Shown one piece after another: positions 11,774 through 22,974 of a stretch of 64,000 nucleotides of DNA; the first letter of the stretch is position 1, and each line of letters begins with the position of its first letter. The stretch comes from Puccinia triticina (Eukaryota > Basidiomycota > Pucciniomycetes > Pucciniales > Pucciniaceae), in NCBI RefSeq assembly GCF_026914185.1, contig NC_070565.1, positions 1,922,001 through 1,986,000 on the forward strand, read 5' to 3'. The position numbers and the translations under genes are program-made. A model generated the notes under the pieces. That model saw only the letters and a program-made list of their open reading frames with translations, did no database searches and was not told the DNA's origin.

Positions 11774-14700
11774 ATGGACGCTTTCCTCTTCTACATTGAT
11801 GCGCTTGCAGCTCGAATATTGAAATCTCCATGTCAAATCTCTCAGCATTCAGATCAGACAAAGGAGAATGAACGAGCTTGCTTTAAGACTCTCCACGCCC
11901 AGTGTGACAAGAAAGAGAAGTTGTTCAATATCATTTTCGACGCTGCTGGAGGTGAGTGATCTTTCTTGGCTGATTACGAGCTACAGACCAACAAAGTACT
12001 GATTCCCCTTCACACTCCTCACGAATCGGAAGTCACAAGAGTGCAACAGCATAACGACCAACTGGCCAGTGTGTTACGCCTTTCGGAAATCGACAGCGCT
12101 GGGCAATCGGCTGTCGGCACATCATTTGATCTCTTTATCACTTTAGGGGATGAGAGAATCTTGGACAAGCTCCAGGAGCGGCTCAAAATAACTGATCAGA
12201 CAACGAAGGAGACACTGCTCCGGTGTGCCCACTTTGTACGGTTCCCCGAGGACGACGCTTCCAAATACATGCCAGATCAGATGCTTGCACATCTCAAAGG
12301 TTCCGAATCTCTCGCCACAAAGCCACCTGACGCGGCTCAGACGATTGACTGGTCTACCGATATCGTTCAAGAAGGCTTCAATGCTGAATATCAGAATCAC
12401 GATCTCATTGTCATCCCCACTCTCAATACTCTCAACAACTTCACAGAACTATGGGACAAAACCAAATACAAGGCACCATACACGTCGATTATTGGCCCGA
12501 CCATGTGCGGGAAGACCCAACTTCTTAAGGAGCTAGCCACACATGTGTGTGTGGTGTATATCTGCCTCCGACCTCCCAATTCCACTGGCCAGCCGCCTCG
12601 ATCCCAAATAGCTGAAGAGTTTTTCCCGTCCAGACCAAAAGTGGATTTGATCACACACTATTCTTACCTCATAGCTGCCATTCTCAGGACAGTGTCGGAA
12701 TTCTTTTCAAGGTCGGATATACGCAACAAAGACCCAACATATCAATTAAACGAATGGTACAACTACAGTTTCCAGATCGATAAAAAAGATCCGAAGGATA
12801 AGTTTAATGCCGACGTCGCACAAGCAATGAATGAGTTAAAGTCACAGAAGGACGGAAACCCAGAACAATCTCTCGTCGATGCGGCAAAGGATCTACCTGA
12901 AAAACTCAACTTCGGAGGCGGCAAACCACTGAAGGTCCTCTTGGCGATAGACGAAGCAAGCAACTTGATTAATCGCCTAGACGCACAACTCAAAATCCCA
13001 TACTTTTGAGTGTTTCGACGGGTTTTATCGACAATACCGGACGGGAGGGGGTTCTTTAGCGTCTTTACAGATACAACCTCGCGGATCGCCAACTTCAACC
13101 TGGCCCTATCCCGAGACCCCAGTACAAGGTTCCATGAGTTCGGCGTCGATTTGTTTGCACCAATCTACAAAATCTCAGCACTCGATGTGATCGTCCCAGA
13201 GGCACCGAGCTTGTGGGACCAGTTGCTATCGCCGGAACGGCTCTATAGCTATGGCTGCCCATTTTATGGGTTGTATTTCAAGGGTATGTTGGTCAAGAAG
13301 CCATACGCTGCCGTCGACACCACGGCGAAGATTGCCGAGACAAAACTACTGTTGAGGAGTCGATCCGATCCTGCCGAATTGTCCAGCCCGCAATGTTTTG
13401 CCATACTGGGCTTGTTGATACAGACCCGGCTGTCCTTACACTCGCCCATAAACGCGGAACTTGTTTTGAGTCACGCCGCACATTGCATCTTCATTGACTC
13501 GACTCAAGAAATGATTGCCTGCGACTATCCCCCGCACTTTGTCTATGCATCAGCGGCCAACGCAGTTCTTGCACGCGCCGAGGCACGTTGGATCGAATGC
13601 ATCGACACTCTAGCTACGGCAGTGCAAAAAGGACTGGTTGCCCTCGGAGACGCTGGCGAAATGGCGACCAGGTTAATACTGATACGCGCTATGCAGCAAA
13701 CCAAGCCAATTCATTGCAAATTCGAAACAATCCCCCATGGATATTCAGGGCGCCTATCAGACTTTATCCGTACCTTAAGCGGGAAAGATCCAGAAACCAT
13801 GGATTTTGGATTCAACGACAAAGAACACAAAACCCAACTCTTGGAAGAAGGGCGGATTTTTTTTAACCACTTTACAAGAATTTTGTCAGCCTACGTGATG
13901 CCAAGGATATTATCCTTCTAGCTACACGTGGTGCAAAGCAAAAGATTAGAGTTATAAAACTCTAAGACAAGGTTATAAGGGTTAATTCCAACGTAATTGT
14001 TGGGAATTATGGCGTAAGAATAAGGCAATTTGGGCCAATTTGGGCCAATTTGACGTAATAAAATGAATATAATTAATTTTAAAGAGGGGCCTGATAAATC
14101 AGGGGTGTTTAATCCCTCTAGAATGAAGAACTGGGGCCTGTAAACAGGGGTGTTTCAAATCCCAGAAAGAAATAGCGGAGAATCTCAAGAGAAGGGGCTT
14201 AAACTTACTAGTATAAGACCCTAGGGGCACTTGAGGTTCTTCAGGCGTGAAGTTGGGCAGTTGGAGGCGCTCAGAAGTGGTAATCTTGAGGGCAGGGTGG
14301 TTACTGGACAGCTTCAGGTCGGAAATTGGGGCTAAAAATCACGAAAGTAGGTGTTTTACCTGGCAAATCACAGGCTAATGAGGCTGTTGAAGGCGGGTAA
14401 AAATTCTAATAGGTAATGTAAAGCTGGGGAATCTCCTTTTGGGCGGAGAAAGGGCCCTTTTTATAGCCTAGGCAGGCCTCCAGGGGCGCCCAGGGGACAG
14501 GGGGACACTTGTGGGCGCATTCTGAGACAATTTGGATGCGCTAGAAGGCGCTGTGGGTCGTAGAACCTTGGGGCTTGGATACAAGGGTTGCCAAGAGCCT
14601 TTTTCAGAGGTTCTGCGTGTTTTTGCACAAGCCTTACACGTTATGGGGGCTGGTTTGGGGGTTCTGTGACGCTCATTTCCGTGGAAATGTGCCACAGAAG

Positions 14701-16225
14701 GTACTAGAACTGTCTTCTGTGCACTTGTACATGTGCAAGCAGTGCTTCATACATGTTCTGGAGGCGCTTATTAAGTGCTCCAGTTCATTTGACCCCTTCT
14801 ACATATTTACTACAGTTGTAATTTACGTGTAGTGAGGCTTGGGAGAAGCTGGGGCGCTTTCTAGTGTCTCCTGTGCACGCTGCAAGAGCTCTTTTCAATC
14901 TAGAATGTTTTATATTGAATGACGTGGTAATTACATCTTGTTTGGTGATTAATTACATGTGTACAAGCCCTATAACACATGAAATATTGTTATTGGGGCG
15001 TATTCTGGCCCATTCTTACTTATTGGTAGCCTGAGCGCTTTGGTTGCGGGCTAGTTTATGCATTATGCATATATGTACACTATGGGCGCGGGCTTGAGCT
15101 CTAGGCAACAGAACACGCGGGCTTGGGTGCGCCACGCAACAAATAAAGCTATCTTTTGAACTGTACACAACACCTCAGTTACGTCACTGGAAATGGTTGT
15201 AAATATATGTACTTATATATATATGTGCATACAAGTGCATTCACGTGGGGCGTGATGCACTTGCTTAAACTTTGAAGTTAGTTTACACAAGGAAGGGATA
15301 ATAATTAAGGGTATGTGTAAATGAGGTACCCCAGGTTATTTTACCCGTAGAATCAGAATCTTCTATAATATTTTACTTATTAATTACACAAAGCTAAGTA
15401 ATTAATTATTTATATATGTATTTAATGTTTTTGCGTAGTTTTACATATGTAAGAGTGATAATGTCTCTTTCATATGTAACACTACTTTTTATGTTTTTAT
15501 TTGTATTATTTTTATGTCACGGTGGCTCTGCCATAGTAGCCAGCTGACAAATTTCGTACACACCCAAGGCCAACGACTTCTTGGAATTTTTATACCGAGG
15601 CTTTGCGGTGCAATGCAGGAGCAGACAACCTGGACTCGATGATCTATTTACGATTTACCTCGAACCCTCATCTGAACCTTCAGAGCTAGATCTCAAAAAC
15701 ATAACGTTTTGCGGTGTCCAGACCAAAAACCGTGCGGGTCCTGTTCAGTTGGGGGAAAGTGCCAAGTGGTCCAAAAGCTATGCCGGGATTGAAGGCATCA
15801 CCAACCCCTACCTTATTCTGTTATTCAGCTTGAGAAGTGATTCGGAATTGAAAAAACCAAAAAAACCAAAAAAACCAAAAGAACTGAAAGAACCCAATGT
15901 CACCAAACCAGTTTCTGAAAAATGGCACCAGCCGACAGCTTCCGATGACACTAAACGAGTTTATTACCAGTTTCTTGGCCTGGAAGAAATCGATTGTCTT
16001 ACGCCTCCAATGCGCCAAGGACTAAATCGGCTGATTGACGCGATACCAGACAACTTGATGAATCTTCACGATGATTGTGATTGCAATACCGCCAAATGGG
16101 TCAAACAGCTGTACCCAGCCTTCTATCCGAGGGCTACTGAGGAACCAACACCTAGCTCTCCTGAACAGCGGAACAACCCACCACCCGCCAAACGTCGCAA
16201 AAAAGGCCCAAAGGGGAAAAAATAG
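11774..16225 (+). pseudogene. CRN-like P-loop NTPase plus REase-fold nuclease gene, disrupted
   Basis: From ATG 11774 the product reads as a large basidiomycete NTPase of the type linked to Crinkler-like (CRN) effectors. Walker A is GPTMCGKTQ (about 12496) and Walker B-like is VLLAIDEAS (about 12937). After an insertion, the C-terminal part (15562-16225) has RGFAVQCRS, GLDDLF and CGVQTKNR, resembling the D...QxK core of REase-fold nucleases, then a basic tail with AKRRKK. Lesions: TGA at 11957, which a short intron could remove; TGA at 13007-13009 (CGA changed in TCG context); a frameshift near 13880; and about 1.6 kb of foreign DNA. In this family the NTPase and nuclease are thought to derive from selfish elements and act as intracellular effectors. 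Not functional as it stands. Confidence 0.72.
13937..15560. mobile_element. unclassified 1.6-kb insertion in the NTPase gene
   Basis: Coding sequence reads to about 13936 (ATRGAK in the shifted frame) and resumes at about 15561 (KANDFLEF), leaving roughly 1.6 kb of AT-rich DNA between. It has no substantial ORF. Internal short repeats (GGGGCCTG.TAAA.CAGGGGTG at 14085 and 14133; TTTGGGCCAA at about 14030) and AATAAAG near 15141 are visible. I found no clear terminal inverted repeats or convincing target duplication. An unusually long intron is possible, but no good GT-AG pair keeps the frame. Confidence 0.5.
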
Positions 16226-17074
16226 TCATCCACCGAAGGATCCAAGGAATATTGTAAGGTGTCCATTTCATTGAGCAGGCTAGCACAAATACTGTCCAAG
16301 TCAGAATAAGATACTCATTAGATCCTGTGTTGCAGGACAAATCTTTTCAATTGTTTCGGAGCTCAAATACTCTCCCCTCAGCTTACATAGGACAACCCGA
16401 TGCCTCAAGTCTCAACTCTTGGCTCACACTGCTCTTCTACATAGTATCTCTGTTGCCCATTCCAAAATAACTCATTATATTGCTCGACATATGTTTTCAT
16501 CCTCTCTGTATATTTGTACTCAGCAATAAGAACCCACCCTTGTGAGGTCCAAAATGTTTCTAGACCAGAGTTTCTTTTCTTCTAATGTCTGTGCCATGCT
16601 GAATGTTCTATGATTCTTTGAAGTCACAGAATCTATTGTGACACTGGTCATTGAATTGCCATAAAGAGGCCTATTCACCACCCTCAAAATGGAGGCAATG
16701 TGTGCACATTGCCATGCTTAAAGCATTGATGTTATGTAGAAATTACTCATGCAATAGCCTTGAGTTACAATGATATGACTAACTTGCAATTCTTGTGTTG
16801 CATTCAGTATACCTAAAAAGTATAATCCATGTCTTGAGTGGAACCCAAGAGTTTTCTTTTTTGGATATTAGGGGGTTTCATAATAATCCAGCATATCTTG
16901 CCTGTATCAAGGAAAGCTCATATGAATATGTGAATTAGTGATTGATCATCATTAGTGCAATGAAGCATTAATAAGACTTTGCCTTCATAAAAATGTTTGA
17001 ATTTTTCAACAATTTATTCAGCATTTCAAATCTCTTTGCCAGTTGGCTTCCTTTGCGGTTTTTGGCACTCCTTG
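16226..17074. other. intergenic, no gene seen
   Basis: AT-rich DNA with no convincing ORF on either strand. The phrase TAGGGGGTTTCA at 16868 recurs in direct orientation at about 18883 beyond the minisatellite and CACTA block, possibly marking the edges of one older insertion. Confidence 0.5.
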
Positions 17075-17510
17075 GTGATTGATGGGTAGAGATGATTGCA
17101 GTGCACAGAAGCGAACTCCAAAAAACCTTGGACTAAACCCTGCAGCATACCCCCCGTTGATGGCCAGCGCAGACCAGTCATTGAGGAAAAACTTTCTTAG
17201 GGACCCCTGCTGCTCATTGGGAGGACTCAACCCTCTTGATGACCGGTATAGACCGGTAATCAGGAGGAACCAACCCTCTCAATGGCCGGTAAAGACTGTT
17301 CATTGGGAGGAACCAAACCTCTCAATGACCAGTGCTGGTCATTGGGAGGAGGGATGAGTCCTCCCAATGACCAGTATAGACCTGTCATGGGGAGGAAACA
17401 AACCCCTCTGATGACCGGTCTATACCAGTCATTGAGAGGGATAAGTCTTCCAATGACCAGTACAGACCGGTCATCAAGAGGGATGAGCTTCTGATGGCCT
17501 GTTGATTGTC
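17075..17510. repeat. GATGACCGG palindromic minisatellite, tract 1
   Basis: Repeats of ATGACCGGT and its complement ACCGGTCAT, joined by GGGAGGA or CTCCCAATG spacers, so neighbouring units are inverted. First of seven such tracts in the window. Confidence 0.85.
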
Positions 17511-17606
17511 TGTTAGTCTGCTACCATGATGTATCACCACAGTATGGAGGGCTGTTGGATCAACCCATGAGCACTACCAACCAACCACCCAGCTGGCAGC
17601 CACGTC

Positions 17607-17689
17607 TGTAGCCTAGTTGGTAAAGGCAGCACTCTAGTATGTGTCTCAGCATAGCTGAGGTTGTCAGTTCAACTCTCACCAGACACACA
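17607..17689 (+). other. tRNA-like sequence (degenerate, SINE-like)
   Basis: Contains an A-box-like TAGCCTAGTTGG and a B-box-like GTTCAACTC at normal spacing. The D-stem pairs (GCC/GGC) and the outer acceptor pairs (GTCTG with CAGAC). The anticodon loop would have eight bases and pairing is incomplete, so this is more likely a tRNA-derived repeat or decayed tRNA than a working gene. Confidence 0.4.
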
Positions 17690-18599
17690 CTGCAAGAGAA
17701 ACTCTAGAAACTGCTTGCAGTTGAGATGCAGCAAGCTTCAATCAAGGCTCAGCTCAAGCTGGAGTCAAGCACTCAAATTCCGTGCTGGTGCATCTTGAGT
17801 GTGTACCTTGTTCAGCATTTCAATGTTGAACATGCTGTAGTGCTCATGCAGTAGGCTGAGGCAAATGAGCATCCCCTTGAGCACCCTTTTTTTCTTTTAT
17901 TAAAAACTCTATATGCCATTGGATCCAGCCAGAATAACATAAAAAGGGTATGTACACATGAAAGGGATATGTACAGATGAAAGAAATATGTACACATGAA
18001 AGGGGAATGTGATGAGGTGTATTAACATATAAAAGGGATATGTACACAAGATGAAAGGGGTATGCATGCATGAAAGGGGTATTCATGCATGAAAGGGGTA
18101 TGTGCAGTAAGGGGTATTTGCACATGAAAGGGATGTGTAAACATCAAAGGGGTATGTAAACCTGAATGATGAAAGGGGTATTGGAAGGGATTTAAACAAC
18201 TCAAAGGAGGCATGTAAACATGAAAGGGTCATGAATACATCATGAAAGGGGTATGTATACATTGTGAAAGGGATACATGCACATGAAAGGGATATACACA
18301 CATGAAAGGGGTATAAGCACATAAAGGGCTATGTACACATTTTGAAAGGGTTGAATACATCCAAAAGGGATATGTGCACATGAAAGGGGTATGTGCACAT
18401 GAAAGGGGAATTTTCACATGAAAGGGGAATTTGCACAGGTATCAACTCCTGTACTCAGTTTTTTGTACCTAGACTCACTCTTGCATAAATGAGGCAATGT
18501 GCATGGAATCAACCAGTGCTTGATTCATGCATGAGGCACAGCTTGCCTTGAGCTCTTGCATCTCAACTGCAAGCAGTTTCTAGAGTTTTTCTTGCAGTG
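17688..18599. mobile_element. non-autonomous CACTA-like element, 912 bp
   Basis: Ends CACTGCAAGA and its complement. Terminal inverted repeats of about 40 bp are visible on both sides, with a 3-bp duplication ACA (17685-17687 and 18600-18602). CACT ends and a 3-bp duplication fit the CACTA (EnSpm/CMC) superfamily. There is no transposase; the interior is mostly a minisatellite. Confidence 0.75.
17941..18437. repeat. minisatellite inside the CACTA-like element
   Basis: About 25 degenerate units of 18-20 bp built on CATGAAAGGGGTATGTACA. Long open frames here on the minus strand are artefacts of the repeat. Confidence 0.9.
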
Positions 18600-18624
18600 A
18601 CATCTTCATTTTACAGTCTCTACA

Positions 18625-18795
18625 TGGCCAGCACCGGTCATTGAGAGGGATGAGCTCCCAATGACAAGCACCTTTCATTGAAAGGGTCATTTCCCCCCAA
18701 TGACTGGCCGTTACCGGTCATGGAGAGAGATGAGTCCTCCCAATGACCAGCACCAGTCATTGAGAGGGTCGTTTCCTCCCAATGACCAGTCTACC
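18625..18795. repeat. GATGACCGG minisatellite, tract 2
   Basis: Same palindromic units as tract 1, on the far side of the CACTA-like element, which probably inserted into one longer tract. Confidence 0.8.
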
Positions 18796-19028
18796 CTTCC
18801 GTAAAAAAATTGAATCAATCTACAGATTACAGAAAAAGGCAAGAACCAAAATAAGTATTAACAATTAATACTGTCTACTAAATAGGGGGTTTCACAATAA
18901 AGATTCCCGCTTCCTGCAGCACTAAATTTTGTGACTCACAGGTGAAAAACTGCCTTAAAATTTGGTGTGAAGTCCGGCAAGAAATTGCCCCAAGCAACAT
19001 CAATTCATATCAACACTTGTGAGCGCTC

Positions 19029-19246
19029 AAACTCCTTCCCGGGTTTCCTAAATCCAACAATGGTGAAATCATTGCAATAATTGAATTTATCCCGCTCAAT
19101 ACACTTTCAGACTTGGAAAGGGATGATATCAATTATCTCACAACCTTCCTACACCAATCAAAAAAGTTTGTTTGTACGGTTTGTTGGTCACAAGCCTGGG
19201 GCGGGAGGATGTGGTGCCTTGGTTGGAGGAAGTGTACATATGAAAG
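19029..19246 (+). pseudogene. TET/JBP-like dioxygenase gene fragment
   Basis: A 72-codon frame without its own ATG reads NNGEIIAIIEFIPL, LHQSKKFV and then GGRMWCLGWRK before a TGA. I recall this GG.MW..GWRK region from the large basidiomycete families of TET/JBP-like 2-oxoglutarate/iron dioxygenases, enzymes that oxidise methylated bases in DNA and often travel with KDZ transposons. Only the part upstream of the catalytic HxD core is present, so the fragment cannot be active. It is cut on the right by repeat DNA. A decayed KDZ transposase is in the same window at 52.5 kb. Confidence 0.55.
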
Positions 19247-19270
19247 CTGTTGAGTTTGTGAAACTCCATA

Positions 19271-19345
19271 AAATATTATGTGTCCTATGGGAGTTGAACC
19301 CATGTCTCTTATATCCATGTCAAGTATACTAACCACTGCACAACG
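19271..19345 (-). other. tRNA-like sequence (degenerate, SINE-like)
   Basis: On the minus strand GTGCAGTGGTTAGTA (A-box-like) is followed by GGGTTCAACTCCC, a perfect B-box with a paired T-stem. The acceptor stem does not close. A related sequence is at 36446. Confidence 0.45.
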
Positions 19346-19873
19346 CGCACCTAGCCTACAAAAACTAACTTTTGTGGCGCGTACAAACAATATGTGCTTA
19401 CAGAAAAATTCGTGCATGTCAGATTTTGCCAGCCAACTTTTTGTGTGCTAATTTTTTGTCATCTGGTTTTTGTGTGCTAATTTTTTGTCATCATGTTTTT
19501 TGTGTGCTAATGTTTTGCCATCTGGATTTTTGTGTTTTTGTCATCTTTTTTTGTGAGCTGATTTTTTGGTCTGCTTGTTTTTTTGGGGGCTTGACTAACC
19601 AACTCCCAAGAATTACATTCTGACTCCCAAATCACATCTTTTGGGAGTTGGAATGTAATTCTGCCGCATGAAATGGGAGTCGGACATGTAATTTGTCCAA
19701 AAATTACAAAAGGGAAAAAAAATTATACCTCCTCACTGGGGATACTCAAAACCCACAAAATTTTACAGCCGCAAGAAACCCCTCTCAAGAGCAGATGGCG
19801 AGCTGCACAGCATTAGCACACCCAAAAAAGGAGTGTGCTACTGTGGGTCAAATTTGGCAGATTTCCTACTAAG

Positions 19874-20682
19874 TTACATGATGCGCGGACATGAGACATG
19901 ATGCGCAGACATGATACATGATGCACAGACATGATACATGATGCACAGACATGATACATGATGCACAGGCATGATACATGATGCGCAGACATGATACATA
20001 ATGCACATATCATGTTTAGGGTGTGCTCGGACGTGATATGTGATGCCCGGACATGCTGCAGGGTGTGCAGACATGATACATGATGCGCAGACATTATCAT
20101 GATGCGCAGACATGATAAATGATGCGCAGACATGATACATGATGTGCATATGTGTGGACATGATACATGATGCACGGACATGATACATGATGTGCAGAAA
20201 TGATATGTGATCTGTGGCCATCTTACTGGCTGTGCTCGCACATTTTAAAAAGTGCATGGACATGTAGGCATGATACATGATGCGTGCATCATGTATAGGG
20301 TGTGTGCGGACATGATATGTGATGCATGGACGTGATATGTGATGCGCGGACGTGATATGTGATGCGCGGATGTGATATGTGATGCGCGGACATGCTGCAG
20401 GGTGCGCAGACATGATACATGATGTGCAGACATGATACATGATGTGTGGACATGATACATGATGCACAGACATGATACATGATGTGTGGAAATGATATGT
20501 GATCTGTGGTCATCTTACAGGTTGTGCATGCACATTTTGAAATGCGCATGGACATGTAAAAGGACGTTCGGACACAATATGTGATCTGCAGACATGAAAT
20601 GTGACACACAGACATGACATGTGACATGGTGACATGATATGTGATACACAGACATGCTGCAGGGTGCACGGACATCCAATAA
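19874..20682. repeat. minisatellite, left inner arm
   Basis: Dozens of units of about 20-22 bp related to GACATGATACATGATGCGCA. Long histidine/cysteine-rich open frames on the minus strand are repeat artefacts. Confidence 0.9.
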
Positions 20683-21045
20683 TGTAATGTGTACAATAGG
20701 CATAGTACATGATGAGCAATGTATGTAAAGGGTTTAAGATGTGAGATGATATCTGTAAAAGGAATATTCTATAATGATTTAAGAAATTTAATAATGAAAT
20801 TAATGTTGTAACTAATGAAGACTGTAGGTTTTCTGTAAATCTTATATCCTTTATAACTATTGAACCATTGAAGATAAAGTGGTACTATGTGTGAGTGACT
20901 ATAGGTGAAATTAGGCTTAGAATCTGAATATGCAATAATAATGAAGTATTTGTGAAGGGTTATGGGGTAATGGGCAATGTAATGATGAATATATGTAAAG
21001 AGAAGATAATAAAATACTAGTTGTGGCTTTGGATGGAGCACCACA
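20683..21045 (+). repeat. 3' fragment of an LTR-B copy
   Basis: Matches 34894-35261 closely and ends GGAGCACCACA as LTR-B does. The 5' part is missing, so it is a truncated solo LTR lying inside the minisatellite. Confidence 0.85.
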
Positions 21046-21560
21046 GCGCACTCTTTAAAATGTGTGGGTGTACCCTGTAAAATGTGTGTGCACCCTTTTA
21101 CATGTCTTTGTACCCCTTTACATGTCCCTGTACCATTTGGCATATGTGCTGAATCATGCTTCATGTCAGTGTGCTCTTTAAAATGTGCGCGCGCACCCTT
21201 TGGACCCCTTTAAATGTCCACGGACTCTTTACAATGTTTGTGCGCACCCTTTTACATGTCTGCCCACCTTTTGACATGTCCACGCACTCTTTAAGTGTGT
21301 GCACACACCTTGTAACAGTTCCACGCATCACATATCATATCCCTGCATCATGTATCATGTCTGCGCATCATGTGTCATGTCTGCACATCATTTATGATGC
21401 CCGCGCATCATTTATAATATCTGCGCGCCCTGCAGCATGTCCGCACATCACATATCACGTCCGCGCACACCCTATACATGATACGCGCATCATATATCAT
21501 GTCTGTGCATCATGTATCACGCCTGTGCATCATGTATCATGCCTGGTCTGTGCATCATGT
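21046..21560. repeat. minisatellites, right inner arm
   Basis: First units around CCCTTTTACATGTC (to about 21315), then CATCATGTATCATGTCTGCG units that are the inverse of the left-arm array. Confidence 0.85.
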
Positions 21561-22465
21561 AACTTAGTAGGAAATCTGCCAAATTTGACCCACAGTAGCA
21601 CACTCCTTTTTTGGGTGTGCTAATGCTGTGCAGCTCACCATCTGCTCTTGAGAGGGGTTTCTTGCCGCTGTAAAGTTTTTGTGGGTTTTGAGTATCCCCA
21701 GTGAGGAGGTATGATTTTTTTTTTTACTTTTTGTAATTTTTGGAGAAATTACATGTCTGACTCCCATTTCATCCGGCGGAGTAAATTCCAACTCCCGAAA
21801 TATGCAATTTGGGAGTTGGAATGTAATTCTTGGGAATCAATTAGTCAAGCCCCAAAAAAATTCAGCAGACTAAAAATTCAGCTAACAAAAATTCAGCTGT
21901 CAAAAAATTCAGCTCACAAAAAAGATGACAAAAAGTTAGCACAAAAAAAACACAATGACAAAAAGTTAGCACACAAAAAACACAATGACAAAAAATTAGC
22001 ACACAAAAACACCATGGCAAAAAATTAGCACACAAAAACTGGATGACAAAAAATTAGCACACAGAAAGTACTTGGCCCAAAAAATCTGATGCACACAAAT
22101 GTTTCTGTAAGCACATATTATTTGTGCGTGCCACAAAAGTTAGTTTTTGTAGGCTGGGGGCGTGTTGTGCTCTACTAAGGACAATTGGATATGAATGGCT
22201 GCAGGTGGGTGAATGAACATCCACTGGTGTCACATGAAGATCCCTAATTGAGGGTGAGACCTGTAAATGACAGGTCATGAATGAGTGACACCAGCAGGTA
22301 TGATAAAGCTAAGAGTAGTAGAACCACAACCTGACAGAGTTGATTGGCCAATATGTCAAACAAACTGCAGTTCAATCATCTTTGAAAGAATTTAGATCCC
22401 TCCTAGCTCTCTCCAAAAATCAAAAAATCAAAATCAAAACAATTTTGTAACTTTCAAATCACACA

Positions 22466-22974
22466 ATGCAGCTACTCAACCTACTCCAGCTGCTCGCAGT
22501 GATCTGCATCAGCACTCAAGTTAATAGTACTGTATTTCAGTGCCCCACAAATGCTGATAGAATCAGAGCTTCAAATGATCCAACTTTCAATCCAAGAGAT
22601 ACCGGTTTTTGTGCCAGAAAGATCAATTCTTCAGAGCGGCAACAAGACAGAAAAAATGGTGTCCCAAAGCTGGATGATTATTCTTCCTATGGTAAGTCAC
22701 CGATGGATTCAGGATCTCTGCGAGTATTTGTGTCATTGAAGCCTTCTTTTGCCTTTCTAATAATTCATAACATCCAAAATCTTTGCGCCACAACTCCGAA
22801 GCTTCTCATTCCAAGCTGGTCCAGGGAGGCGTCAGCTGCGACGGACTACTGGTGAATGGCTATCGTGCAGAGTTCAGGTTTTGCGCTAGTAATCTGCTCC
22901 CGGTGCGCTTTGAATCTAAAATATTTTTACAACACTTGCACACCCATAAACTAACATCACTCTCATACCAGTAA
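22466..22974 (+). CDS. candidate small secreted protein (effector-like)
   Basis: Predicted two-exon gene: 22466-22691 and 22802-22974, with a GTAAGT donor and an AAG acceptor. The product of about 132 residues starts with a typical signal peptide (MQLLNLLQLLAVICIS, cleavage near residue 21). It then has four cysteines in a patterned layout (FQCP, FCARK, SCDG, FCASN). Small, secreted, cysteine-containing proteins are the usual candidates for rust effectors delivered to the plant, and I recall similar CPxNxDxIRAS...DDYSS sequences in rusts, but I cannot name a family. The C-terminal 25 residues look unlike a folded domain, so exon 2 may end earlier or be disturbed by later insertions. No lesion before that. 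Confidence 0.6.

Larger units (their letters stand above)
19353..22155. mobile_element. 2.8-kb inverted-repeat element
   Basis: Left end AGCCTACAAAAACTAACTT and the inverted right end match for about 80 bp with few changes. Weaker inverted similarity continues for some 500 bp per arm, through TTTTTTGTCATC-type short repeats to the phrase around CTAAGTTACATGATG at 19869 and its inverse near 21560. The arms enclose minisatellites and an LTR-B fragment. Similarity runs slightly beyond the ends (GCACAAC.CGC) into tRNA-like DNA, so the true termini and target duplication are unclear. No transposase found. Confidence 0.65.

Noticed and set aside
11952..11986. 35-bp GT-AG intron removing the TGA at 11957
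   Set aside because: The donor GTGAGT is good, but removing 35 bases puts the downstream NTPase out of frame; a different short intron or an indel remains possible.
17941..18437. CRISPR-like regular array
   Set aside because: Units are contiguous minisatellite copies without unique spacers, and the genome is eukaryotic.
19813..20719. Long minus-strand open frames rich in His, Cys and Met
   Set aside because: They arise because the minisatellite period keeps frames open; composition follows the repeat, not a protein.
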